NCBI RefSeq assembly: GCF_016735685.1
Contig: NZ_JAERRA010000001.1
Span: forward strand, 806,001-870,000
Direction: 5' to 3'
DNA from: Piscinibacter lacus
GTDB taxonomy: Bacteria > Pseudomonadota > Gammaproteobacteria > Burkholderiales > Burkholderiaceae_C
DNA: 64,000 bases
The position numbers were made by a program, and so were the translations under genes. A model generated the notes under the pieces. That model saw nothing but the letters and a program-made list of their open reading frames with translations. It was not told the DNA's origin and did not search any database. Positions 54,471 through 64,000 of this stretch are shown here, piece by piece. Each line of letters begins with the position of its first letter. Within the stretch, counting starts at the first letter, position 1.

Positions 54471-54762
54471 CTTGGACTGCCCGGCCGCGCGAGACGCGTC
54501 CAGGCCTTCGCCCTGCGGGCTCTGACTGCCCTTGCGTGCGAGACACGCAAGGGCCTTCGCCAGGCACCGGCCCGCCCGCAGGGGCGGTCCGGTGTCCGGG
54601 CTTGGACTGCCCGGCCGCGCGAGACGCGTCCAGGCCTTCGCGAGGCAGATGCCGGCCCGCAGGGGCCGACATCTGTCCCTGCTTGGACTGCCCTTGCGTG
54701 CGAGACACGCAAGGGCCTTCGCCAGGCACCGGCCCGCCCGCAGGGGCGGACCGGTGTCCGGG
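54471..54762. repeat. Tandem ~81-bp repeat array, each unit with two covarying hairpins
   Basis: The 377-base gap between argJ and the oxidoreductase gene is filled by repeats beginning GGACTGCCC. Three full units start near 54524, 54605 and 54686, after one shortened unit at 54471. Each has hairpin 1 with an 11-bp arm and constant loop CGAGA (54528-54554, 54609-54635, 54690-54716). After a constant CTTCGC comes hairpin 2 with a 13-bp arm, one mismatch and a GCAG loop (54565-54594, 54646-54675, 54727-54756). Arms differ between units 1/3 and unit 2, yet pairing is kept. Both flanking genes are on the reverse strand, so the array is probably transcribed. No coding frame is credible. Confidence 0.85.
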
Positions 54763-54763
54763 C

Positions 54764-56008
54764 TCAGCTCCGGTAATCGGCGTTGATGGTGACGTAGTCG
54801 TGCGAGAGGTCGCAGGTCCACACCGTGGCGCGCGGGCGGTTCTCGCCGGCCGGGGCGCGGCCCAGGTCGACCTTGACGGTGATCTCGGCCTGCTTCATCA
54901 CGCGCTGGCCGTCGGCCTCCCGGTAGTCGGGATGGCGGCCGCCGCGGGTGGCCACATGCACCTCGTCGAGCCACAGCTCGATCAGGGTCTGGTCCAGGTC
55001 GGCAATGCCGGCATAGCCGACGGCGGCCAGGATGCGGCCCAGGTTGGGGTCGCTGGCGAAGAAGGCCGTCTTGACCAGCGGCGAGTGGGCGATGGCATAG
55101 GCCACCTGCCGGCACTCTTCCTTGGTCTTGCCGCCTTCCACGCGCAGGGTGATGAACTTGGTCGCGCCCTCGCCGTCGCGCACGATGGCCTGGGCCAGTT
55201 GCTCGGCCACCGAGATCACGGCGGCGCGCAGCGCCAGGCCGGCCGGGCTGTCCAGGCTGTCGATCTCGTCGTGCGCGGCCTGCCGGCTGGCGATCAGCAG
55301 GAAGCTGTCGTTCGTCGAGGTGTCGCCGTCGATGGTGATGCGGTTGAAGCTGCGGTCCGCGGCCTCGCGCACCAGCTCCTGCATCAGGCGCGGGGCAATG
55401 TTCGCGTCGGTCGCGATGTAGCCCAGCATGGTCGCCATGTTCGGCCGGATCATGCCGGCGCCCTTGGCGATGCCGGTCACCGTGACCAGCTGGCCGCCGA
55501 TGCCGATCTGCCGGCTGGCCGCCTTGGGCAGGGTGTCGGTGGTCATGATGGCCTCGGCGGCCGTGGCCCACTGGTTGGTCTTCAGGTCGGCAAGCGCGGC
55601 GGGCAGGGCCGCCTCGATGCGCTCGACCGGCAGGGTCTCCATGATCACGCCGGTCGAGAAGGGCAGCACCTGCTCGGGCGACAGGTTCAGGTGGCGGGCC
55701 AGCGCGATGCAGCCCTGGCGGGCGCGGACCAGGCCGTCCTCGCCGGTGCCCGCATTGGCATTGCCGGTGTTGATCAGCAGGGCGCGCACGCCGTGGCCGG
55801 CGGCCAGATGCTCGCGGCAGACCTGCACCGGCGCGGCACAGAAGCGGTTCTGCGTGAAGACGCCGGCCACCGCGCTGCCTTCGGCCAGGCGCCAGACGCT
55901 CAGGTCGCGGCGGCCGGCCTTGCGGATGCCGGCCATCGCCGTGCCGATCTCGATGCCGGGCACCGGCAGCAGGGTCGAGGGATGGGGGGCAGTCAGGTTC
56001 ACCGGCAT
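54764..56008 (-). CDS. argJ: Glutamate N-acetyltransferase / amino-acid acetyltransferase ArgJ
   Basis: A 414-residue bifunctional ornithine acetyltransferase of the arginine pathway. It self-cleaves at the Ala-Thr bond in [13 protein letters not shown] (nucleophile Thr near residue 192). Further family text: [30 protein letters not shown], and [12 protein letters not shown]. Arginine it supplies is one building block of cyanophycin made elsewhere in the window. Between its stop and the next gene lies the hairpin repeat array. Confidence 0.95.
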   Translation of the reverse strand: MPVNLTAPHPSTLLPVPGIEIGTAMAGIRKAGRRDLSVWRLAEGSAVAGVFTQNRFCAAPVQVCREHLAAGHGVRALLINTGNANAGTGEDGLVRARQGCIALARHLNLSPEQVLPFSTGVIMETLPVERIEAALPAALADLKTNQWATAAEAIMTTDTLPKAASRQIGIGGQLVTVTGIAKGAGMIRPNMATMLGYIATDANIAPRLMQELVREAADRSFNRITIDGDTSTNDSFLLIASRQAAHDEIDSLDSPAGLALRAAVISVAEQLAQAIVRDGEGATKFITLRVEGGKTKEECRQVAYAIAHSPLVKTAFFASDPNLGRILAAVGYAGIADLDQTLIELWLDEVHVATRGGRHPDYREADGQRVMKQAEITVKVDLGRAPAGENRPRATVWTCDLSHDYVTINADYRS

Positions 56009-56041
56009 CGCGGGCTCCGTAGAAAGCGCAGGGGGTCGATG

Positions 56042-56065
56042 AAAACCGGGGCCTTGGGGCCCCGG
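56042..56065 (-). terminator. Rho-independent terminator of secA
   Basis: Read on the reverse strand, a perfect 8-bp stem CCGGGGCC/GGCCCCGG with a 4-base loop is followed at once by TTTT, about 45 bases after the secA stop and before argJ. Confidence 0.75.
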
Positions 56066-56108
56066 GTGTCGAAAGCTTCGGCCAGCCCCGCTTGGGGCCG
56101 GGCCCGCA

Positions 56109-58865
<2,757 letters not shown>

Positions 58866-59025
58866 GCGGGGCAGGCGTCGGAAAACGCATCGGAAATCCA
58901 CCGCCGCGAGAGTGCGACGGGGCGCCGCATCCCATGCATGCATCGCATCGGCCCGGCAAGGGCCCGCAGGGCGCGGACAAAGCGCGGCAGTCTAGCACCG
59001 GGCTTTTGACCGTCCGGCCCGCGCG

Positions 59026-59030
59026 GGAGG
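59026..59030 (+). promoter_or_regulatory. Ribosome binding site for the DciA-like gene
   Basis: GGAGG ends nine bases before the ATG at 59040 and favours that start over a second ATG at 59055. Confidence 0.6.
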
Positions 59031-59039
59031 GGCCGCCTT

Positions 59040-59477
59040 ATGATCCGCCGCAGCATGTCGCAGACCCCTTCCCGCCCCAAGCGGCCCGCCTCGGCGCTGG
59101 CGCGGCACCGGGTGGCCTCGGGCGGGCCGGCGGTGCCGGCCGCGCTGCCCATGGCCGAGGCCCTGGCCCGCTCGGGCCCCTTGCAGGACCTGATGAACCG
59201 CCTGCGTGCGGCCGAAGCCCGCGTCGCGGTGGTGCGGGCGCTGCTGCCGCCGGCCCTGGCCGAGCGGGTGCAACCCGGGCCGCTGGAGGCCGATGGCAGT
59301 TGGTCGCTGATCGCGCCGAATCCGGCCGCCGCCGCCAAGCTGCGGCAATGGCTGCCGACCCTGGCCGCCGCGCTCAAGGCGCGCGGCCTGGGCGAGGGCG
59401 CGGTCGCGGTGCGGGTCGGCGGCCGGGCGGTGCCGGCGCCGCCCGGGCCGGCGGGCTTCAGCCGTCGCCGTCCCTAG
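59040..59477 (+). CDS. DciA/DUF721-like protein
   Basis: A 145-residue basic protein divergent from secA. Its core (LQDLMNRLRAAEARVAVVRALLPPALAERVQPGPLE-type text, then AAKLRQWLPTLAAAL) fits the DUF721 domain, whose DciA members help load the replicative helicase. A DUF721 gene next to secA is common in betaproteobacteria. The N-terminus is Arg/Pro-rich. It overlaps the convergent CorC-type gene by 20 bases at the 3' end. Confidence 0.7.
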   Translation: MIRRSMSQTPSRPKRPASALARHRVASGGPAVPAALPMAEALARSGPLQDLMNRLRAAEARVAVVRALLPPALAERVQPGPLEADGSWSLIAPNPAAAAKLRQWLPTLAAALKARGLGEGAVAVRVGGRAVPAPPGPAGFSRRRP

Positions 59478-60768
59478 CCTCGGCGCCGGGCAGGGGGCTG
59501 GCCAGCACCTTGTCGATGCGCTTGCCGTCCATGTCGACGACCTCGAAGCGCCAGCTTTCCCACTCCACGGTGTCGGTGGTGGCGGGCACGCGGCCCAGCA
59601 GGAACATCATCAGCCCGGCCAGGGTGTTGTAACGGCCGCGGTCCTCCTCGGGCAGCTCGCGCAGCAGCAGGCGGTCCTTCAGCTCGGGCACGGGGATCAG
59701 GCCGTCGACCAGCCAGGAGCCGTCCGCGCGCTGCACCGCCCAGGCGGCCTCGCCCGGCGTGGGCGCGAATTCGCCGGTGATGGCTTCCAGCACATCCTGC
59801 AGCGTGACCAGGCCCTGCACCTCGCCGTATTCGTCGATCACCAGGGCCAGGTGCACATCGGCCGAGCGGAAGTGGTCGAGCAGCTCCATGCCGCTCTGGG
59901 TCTCGGGCACGAAGACGGCGGCTTGCAGGTCGCCGGCCAGGTCCAGCGGCTCGCCGCGCAGGCTGCGCGCAAGCAGGCTGCTGGCGCTGGCGATGCCGAT
60001 GATGTCGTCGAGCCCGCCGCGGCAGACGGGAAAGCGGCTGTGCCCGGCGCTGCCGAGCTTGAGCAGATTGGTCTCCAGCGGCTCAGCTAGGTCGAGGTAG
60101 ACGATGTCGGCCCGCGGCACCATCAGCGACAGGATCTCGCGCTCGTCGAGCCGGAAAACATTGCGCACCATCTGGTGCTCCTGCTGCTCGATCACGCCGG
60201 CGTCCGAGCCCTCGGCCAGCAGGGCCTCGATGTCTTCCTCGGTCACGGCCGAGTTGTTCTGGTTGCGCACGCCGAACAGCCGCATCATCAGCTCGGTCGA
60301 GCCGGTCAGCAGGCGCACGAAGGGCTTGGCCAGGGTGGCCAGCATCAGCATCGGCCGGGCGACGATGCGGGCGATCGGCTCGGGATTGATCTGGCCCAGG
60401 CGCTTGGGCAGCAGCTCGCCGAGCACGATGGAGAAGTAGGTGATCGCGAAGACCACGGTCGCGGTGGCGGCCAGGTCGGCAGTCTCTTCGGCGATCTCGA
60501 AACGGGCTTGCAGACTGTCGGACAGCGGTCCGGCCAGCGCAGCTTCGCCGACGATGCCGTTGAGCACGCCGATCGAGGTGATGCCGATCTGGATGGTCGA
60601 CAGGAAGCGGGTCGGATGCTCGCCCAGTTCCAGCGCGGCGGCGGCGGACCGGTCGCCTTCGTCCACCATCTTCTGCAGCCGTGCCCGGCGCGCGGTCACC
60701 AGGGCGATCTCGCTCATCGCGAACAGGCCGTTCAGGACGATGAGGCCGAACAGTAACGCTATTTCCAT
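59458..60768 (-). CDS. CNNM/CorC-type membrane protein (hemolysin family, DUF21-CBS-CorC_HlyC)
   Basis: A 436-residue protein: a DUF21/CNNM membrane domain (residues 1-~195, MEIALLFGLIVLNGLFAMSEIAL, STIQIGITSIGVLNG), a CBS pair (about 215-340, SLMVPRADIVYLDL, VIDEYGEVQGLVTLQDVLEAI), and a C-terminal CorC_HlyC domain ending WRFEVVDMDGKRIDKV. The family handles Mg2+/Co2+ transport. The start ATG opens the first helix. Divergent from chrA. Confidence 0.92.
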   Translation of the reverse strand: MEIALLFGLIVLNGLFAMSEIALVTARRARLQKMVDEGDRSAAAALELGEHPTRFLSTIQIGITSIGVLNGIVGEAALAGPLSDSLQARFEIAEETADLAATATVVFAITYFSIVLGELLPKRLGQINPEPIARIVARPMLMLATLAKPFVRLLTGSTELMMRLFGVRNQNNSAVTEEDIEALLAEGSDAGVIEQQEHQMVRNVFRLDEREILSLMVPRADIVYLDLAEPLETNLLKLGSAGHSRFPVCRGGLDDIIGIASASSLLARSLRGEPLDLAGDLQAAVFVPETQSGMELLDHFRSADVHLALVIDEYGEVQGLVTLQDVLEAITGEFAPTPGEAAWAVQRADGSWLVDGLIPVPELKDRLLLRELPEEDRGRYNTLAGLMMFLLGRVPATTDTVEWESWRFEVVDMDGKRIDKVLASPLPGAEARDGDG

Positions 60769-60884
60769 GGGGTGCAGCGCGGGGCTGCCGGGGTCGGGAT
60801 GGTCGGATTTTGTCAGGGCCCGCCCGACGCGCCGCGCCCGGCCGACCTTGCCCGACGGCGGCCCGCCGCAGGGACACTGCACCC

Positions 60885-62246
60885 ATGCGCCCTCCCCATG
60901 ATCCGGCGGCTTCCGAGGCCCGCCCCGCCCCGCCCGGCCCCGTGCCGCTGCCCCAGGCCCTGGCCTACTGGCTGCGGCTGGGCTGCATCAGCTTCGGCGG
61001 GCCGGCCGGGCAGATCGCGCTGATGCATGCCGAGCTGGTCGAGCGGCGGCGCTGGATCTCCGAGCGGCGCTTCTTCCATGCGCTGAACTACTGCATGGTG
61101 CTGCCCGGCCCCGAGGCGCAGCAGCTCGCCACCTACCTGGGCTGGCTGATGCACGGCCGCTGGGGCGGGCTGCTGGCGGGCGGCCTTTTCGTGCTGCCTT
61201 CGCTGCTGCTGCTGGTGGCGCTGAGCTGGATCTACCTGCGTCACGGCAGCCAGCCCCTGGTGGCCGGGGTGCTGGCCGGCATCCAGCCGGCGGTCGTGGC
61301 CCTGGTGGCGGTGGCGGCGCTGCGGATCGGCCGTCGCAGCCTGCGCGATCCGCTGTGGATCGGCATCGCCGTGGCGGCCTTTCTCGCGCTGGAGCTGGCT
61401 GGCCTGCCTTTCGTGCTGATCGTCGCCGGGGCGGCCGCGTCTGGCACCCTGGCCCTGCGCTGGCGACCGCAGGCCCTGCACGCCGGATCGGCGGCGGAGG
61501 GGGGCGCAGCGCTCGGCGCACCGCCCGCCTGGATCGACGACGACAGCCCGCCGCCGCGGCATGCGCAGCTCAGCCTGTCCGCGGCCCTGGGGGTGCTGGC
61601 CTGCGGCCTGGCGCTGGGTGGGGCCGGCCTGGGGCTGCTGGCCGGGTGGGGCGGTACCGACGGCCTGCTGGTCGAGTTGGCCCTGTTCTTCACCCAGGCC
61701 GCGCTGCTGAGCTTTGGCGGCGCCTATGCGGTGCTGCCCTTCCTCGTGCAGGGGGCCGTCGAGCAGCACGGCTGGCTGACGGCCTTGCAGATGCTGGATG
61801 GCCTGGCCCTGGGCGAATCGACCCCCGGCCCGCTGATCATGGTGGTCGCCTACATCGGCTTCCTGGCCGGCGCCGGGCGCGAGCTGCTGGGGCCGGACAC
61901 CCTCTTCCTCTCCGGCCTGCTGGCGGCGACGGTGGCCACGGCTTACACCTTCCTGCCGTCCTTCGTCTTCATCTTCCTCGGCGCGCCCTTCATCGAACGC
62001 AGCCGCGGGCGGCTGGGCGTGATCGCGCCGCTGGCCGGCATCCATGCCGCGGTGGTCGGGGTGATTGCGAGCCTGGCGCTGTTTTTCGCGCGGCAGGTCA
62101 TCTGGCCGGCCGGCTCGGGCTTCGATGCCGTGGCGGCGGCCCTGGCTCTGCTGTACTTCGGCTTGCTGGCCCGGGGATGGATCGGCGTGCTGCCGCTGAT
62201 CGCGCTGGCCGGCACCCTGGGTGCCCTGCGCAGCCTGCTGGCCTGA
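60885..62246 (+). CDS. chrA: Chromate transporter ChrA (two-domain, long form)
   Basis: A 453-residue CHR-family membrane protein with two homologous halves. The first has the LGCISFGGPAGQIALMHAELV signature near residues 30-50 (the FGGP core), with NYCMVLPGPEAQQLA. The second has LLSFGGAYAVLPFL and LALGESTPGPLIMVVAYIGF. Long-form ChrA expels chromate or related oxyanions by exchange. An insert of acidic and His-containing residues joins the halves. Divergent from the CorC-type gene by 116 bases; no chrB regulator is present. Confidence 0.9.
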   Translation: MRPPHDPAASEARPAPPGPVPLPQALAYWLRLGCISFGGPAGQIALMHAELVERRRWISERRFFHALNYCMVLPGPEAQQLATYLGWLMHGRWGGLLAGGLFVLPSLLLLVALSWIYLRHGSQPLVAGVLAGIQPAVVALVAVAALRIGRRSLRDPLWIGIAVAAFLALELAGLPFVLIVAGAAASGTLALRWRPQALHAGSAAEGGAALGAPPAWIDDDSPPPRHAQLSLSAALGVLACGLALGGAGLGLLAGWGGTDGLLVELALFFTQAALLSFGGAYAVLPFLVQGAVEQHGWLTALQMLDGLALGESTPGPLIMVVAYIGFLAGAGRELLGPDTLFLSGLLAATVATAYTFLPSFVFIFLGAPFIERSRGRLGVIAPLAGIHAAVVGVIASLALFFARQVIWPAGSGFDAVAAALALLYFGLLARGWIGVLPLIALAGTLGALRSLLA

Positions 62247-62261
62247 GACCGGGGCGAAGGG

Positions 62262-62337
62262 TGGTGCCGACTGTCCGAATCGAACGGACGACCTGCTGTT
62301 TACAAGACAGCTGCTCTACCAACTGAGCTAAGCCGGC
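62262..62337 (-). tRNA. tRNA-Thr (anticodon TGT)
   Basis: A full 76-base cloverleaf on the reverse strand, with encoded CCA. The acceptor stem GCCGGCT pairs with AGTCGGC (one G-T). The D arm is GCTCAGTTGGTAGAGC, the anticodon arm GCTGT-CTTGTAA-ACAGC gives TGT, and the T arm contains TTCGATTC. It lies downstream of sspB on the same strand. Confidence 0.96.
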
Positions 62338-62399
62338 GGCTGCCCGGATTCTAGGAGCGGGTCCGGCCCGCGGGCCGGGCCGTCAAGCCGCACATGGCC

Positions 62400-62942
62400 T
62401 CACTTGATGCGCTTGAGCGCGGGGCGGCGGGGCGCCTTGCCGCCGGCCGGAGCGGGCGGCGGCTCGGGCGTGGGCTCATCCTCGGTCGAGCTGCTCTCCG
62501 GGGCCGGGGCCAGGCGCAGACCACCCTCGCTGGCCGGGCCGAAACGGCCGGCTTCACGCGGCGGCGTGGCGGCTTGCAGGCCGGGCGGCAGCCGGCCGGT
62601 GACATCGTTGGGCGCGGGAAAGGCCATGCCCTGGCCGTTCTCGCGAGCATAGATGGCCACCACATGATCGACCGGCACGATGATCTCGCGCGGCACGCCA
62701 CCGAAGCGCGCCTTGAAGCGGATCTCCTCGTTGCCCAGCTCCAGGCCGCTGGTCGCGTCGAAGCTGGTGTTCAGCACGATTTCCTGGTTCTTCACGAACT
62801 CGGCCGGCACCTGCACCGTCGCGTCGACATGGACGGCGAGGTAGGGCGTGTAGCCGTTGTCCGTGCACCAGTCGTGCAGGGCGCGGATCAGGTAAGGGCG
62901 GGTGGATTGCCCCGGGCCCTCGGGTCGCAGCGGGATGTTCAT
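62400..62942 (-). CDS. sspB: ClpXP protease specificity-enhancing factor SspB
   Basis: A 180-residue adaptor that delivers ssrA-tagged proteins to ClpXP. The N-terminal SspB fold is clear: STRPYLIRALHDWCTDNGYTPYLAV, VLNTSFDATSGLELGNE, and FGGVPREIIVPVDHVVAIYARENG. A flexible Pro/Glu-rich linker and a short C-terminal ClpX-binding end (RPALKRIK) follow, as expected. It is 70 bases downstream of sspA, forming sspAB. Confidence 0.95.
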   Translation of the reverse strand: MNIPLRPEGPGQSTRPYLIRALHDWCTDNGYTPYLAVHVDATVQVPAEFVKNQEIVLNTSFDATSGLELGNEEIRFKARFGGVPREIIVPVDHVVAIYARENGQGMAFPAPNDVTGRLPPGLQAATPPREAGRFGPASEGGLRLAPAPESSSTEDEPTPEPPPAPAGGKAPRRPALKRIK

Positions 62943-63012
62943 GGGCGGGCTCTCCGTGCGGGGGTGGCGCGGGCCGCGCCCTCGCCCCGAAGGCGTGGCG
63001 CGGCAGTCCGCA

Positions 63013-63624
63013 TCACTTGCGCATGACCTTCTCGGACGGCGTCAGCGCCTCGATGTAGGCCGGGCGCGAGAAGATGCGCTCGGCGTACTTCAGCAGCGGC
63101 AGCGCATTCTTCGACAGGTCGATGCCGTAGTAGTCCAGGCGCCACAGCAGCGGCGCGATCGCCACATCGAGCATGCTGAAGTCGTCGCCCAGCATGAACT
63201 TGTTCTTCAGGAAGATGGGCGCGAGCTGGGTCAGTCGGTCGCGGATCTGGCTGCGCGCCTTCTCCAGCATCTTGTCGGTCGCCTTCACGCCCCGGCCTTC
63301 GAGCGCATTCACATGGGTGAACAGCTCCTTCTCGAAGTTGAAGAGGAAGAGCCGCACGCGGGCGCGCGCCACCGGGTCGCCGGGCATGAGCTGCGGGTGC
63401 GGGAAGCGCTCGTCGATGTACTCGTTGATGATGTGCGACTCGTACAGGATGAGGTCGCGCTCCACCAGGATGGGCACCTCGTTGTACGGGTTCATCAAGG
63501 CGATGTCTTCCGGCTTCGCGAACAGGTCGACGTCGCGGACCTCGAAGTCCATGCCCTTCTCGAACAGCACGAAGCGGCAGCGGTGCGAGTAGGGGCAGGT
63601 GGTGCCGGAATAAAGGACCATCAT
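63013..63624 (-). CDS. sspA: Stringent starvation protein A (SspA), glutathione S-transferase-like
   Basis: A 203-residue GST-fold protein without expected enzyme activity. It binds RNA polymerase in E. coli and affects stress and stationary-phase genes. The N-terminal thioredoxin fold reads LYSGTTCPYSHRCRFVL and NPYNEVPILVERDLILYES; the helical C-terminal half is standard. Two adjacent ATGs exist at 63624 and 63621. A terminator separates it from petC upstream. Confidence 0.94.
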   Translation of the reverse strand: MMVLYSGTTCPYSHRCRFVLFEKGMDFEVRDVDLFAKPEDIALMNPYNEVPILVERDLILYESHIINEYIDERFPHPQLMPGDPVARARVRLFLFNFEKELFTHVNALEGRGVKATDKMLEKARSQIRDRLTQLAPIFLKNKFMLGDDFSMLDVAIAPLLWRLDYYGIDLSKNALPLLKYAERIFSRPAYIEALTPSEKVMRK

Positions 63625-63661
63625 GACGTCGGGCTCCTGTCTTTGTTCGTTCTGTCTCTCG

Positions 63662-63701
63662 GAAAACACGAAGCGGAGCAGGCGTCCGAACGCCTGCTCC
63701 G
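63662..63701 (-). terminator. Rho-independent terminator after petC
   Basis: A perfect 12-bp stem CGGAGCAGGCGT/ACGCCTGCTCCG with loop CCGA lies at 63674-63701. On the reverse strand it is followed by TTCGTGTTTTCC. It sits 42 bases after the petC stop and before sspA. Confidence 0.78.
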
Positions 63702-63743
63702 CCCTCACCCGGGCCGCCTCGGCGGCCCGTTCAGATCACACGC

Positions 63744-64000
63744 TTACTTCACTTCTTTCCAGTAGGCGGCATTCAGTCGCCAGGCGATGACCATGAAGAC
63801 CGCCAGGAACAGCAGCACCCACACGCCCAGTCGGACCCGCTGCTGGGCCACCGGCTCGCCCATCCAGGTCATGTAGGCGACCAGGTCGGCCACAGCGTCA
63901 TCGTAGGCCTGCGGGCCCAGCTTGCCGGGGCTCAATTGCTCGTAGCCGGCGAAGACCGTGTGCTTCACGGCCGGATCATGGTCGTCCGCGACTTCCTTGT
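63744..64000 (-). CDS. petC: Cytochrome c1 (PetC), C-terminal part (cut by window edge)
   Basis: Only the last ~85 residues are in the window. They read KLGPQAYDDAVADLVAYM and TWMGEPVAQQR, then the single membrane anchor VWVLLFLAVFMVIAWRL and a short tail ending YWKEVK. That is the C-terminus of the cytochrome c1 subunit of the bc1 complex. The heme-binding part lies outside. Its position upstream of sspA-sspB is standard in betaproteobacteria. Confidence 0.9.
   Translation of the reverse strand, partial: KEVADDHDPAVKHTVFAGYEQLSPGKLGPQAYDDAVADLVAYMTWMGEPVAQQRVRLGVWVLLFLAVFMVIAWRLNAAYWKEVK

Noticed and set aside
54471..54762. The repeat array as a CRISPR
   Set aside because: Units are contiguous with no unique spacers, each unit has two different hairpins, and there are no cas genes.

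Overview
The window is a dense, very GC-rich stretch of bacterial chromosome with strong third-position G/C bias. Gene content and order point to a betaproteobacterium of the order Burkholderiales, probably of the Rubrivivax/Leptothrix/Roseateles kind. The pointers are tandem cphA'-cphA, an exosortase-B type eps cluster, resB-ccsB followed by msrPQ, petC-sspA-sspB, and engB divergent from cytochrome c4. The genus is an inference. No phage, transposase or CRISPR array was found.

Layout. 0-1 kb: start of a Ser/Thr kinase gene and its ECF sigma factor. 1-6 kb: BcsQ-like ATPase, a mini membrane protein, a PEP-CTERM secreted protein, bioF, an alpha/beta hydrolase and a small secreted protein. 6-9 kb: ravA-viaA. 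9.2-10.9 kb: a compositionally foreign glycosyltransferase gene and a gene-free stretch. 10.9-14.4 kb: a cytochrome b561/YceI/YceI cluster and a polysaccharide flippase. 14.4-22.3 kb: a cyanophycin locus, with DUF1854 and an ABC exporter divergent from cphA'-cphA. 22.5-27.8 kb: DUF1631 protein, patatin-type autotransporter, engB. 27.8-34.1 kb: cytochrome c4, System II cytochrome c maturation, MsrPQ. 34-37 kb: thioesterase, Atm1-like ABC exporter, YaeQ. 37.4-40.5 kb: GltIJKL-type amino acid uptake. 40.6-48.5 kb: exopolysaccharide/exosortase cluster epsDEFG-xrtB-ligase-GT26. 48.6-56 kb: ubiE, DUF971, HIT protein, a 1345-residue FAD/Fe-S oxidoreductase, a hairpin repeat array, argJ. 56-64 kb: secA, a DciA-like gene, a CorC-type protein, chrA, tRNA-Thr, sspB, sspA and the end of petC.

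How the parts fit. XrtB (43.3-44.2 kb) is the obvious sorting enzyme for the PEP-CTERM protein at 2.2 kb, and EpsDEFG plus the ligase-like protein would make and export the associated polysaccharide. The flippase (13.0 kb) and GT4 enzyme (9.2 kb) may contribute to surface glycans. CphA and CphA' should store nitrogen and carbon as cyanophycin, with the divergent DUF1854/ABC pair as a conserved but unexplained partner.

The least explained signals are an array of about 81-bp tandem units at 54.47-54.77 kb, each with two hairpins whose stems vary in a compensatory way; a degenerate Mur-ligase P-loop in CphA'; a GT26 enzyme with a STAS-like tail in the exosortase cluster, which has no epsI here; and the low-GC glycosyltransferase islet.
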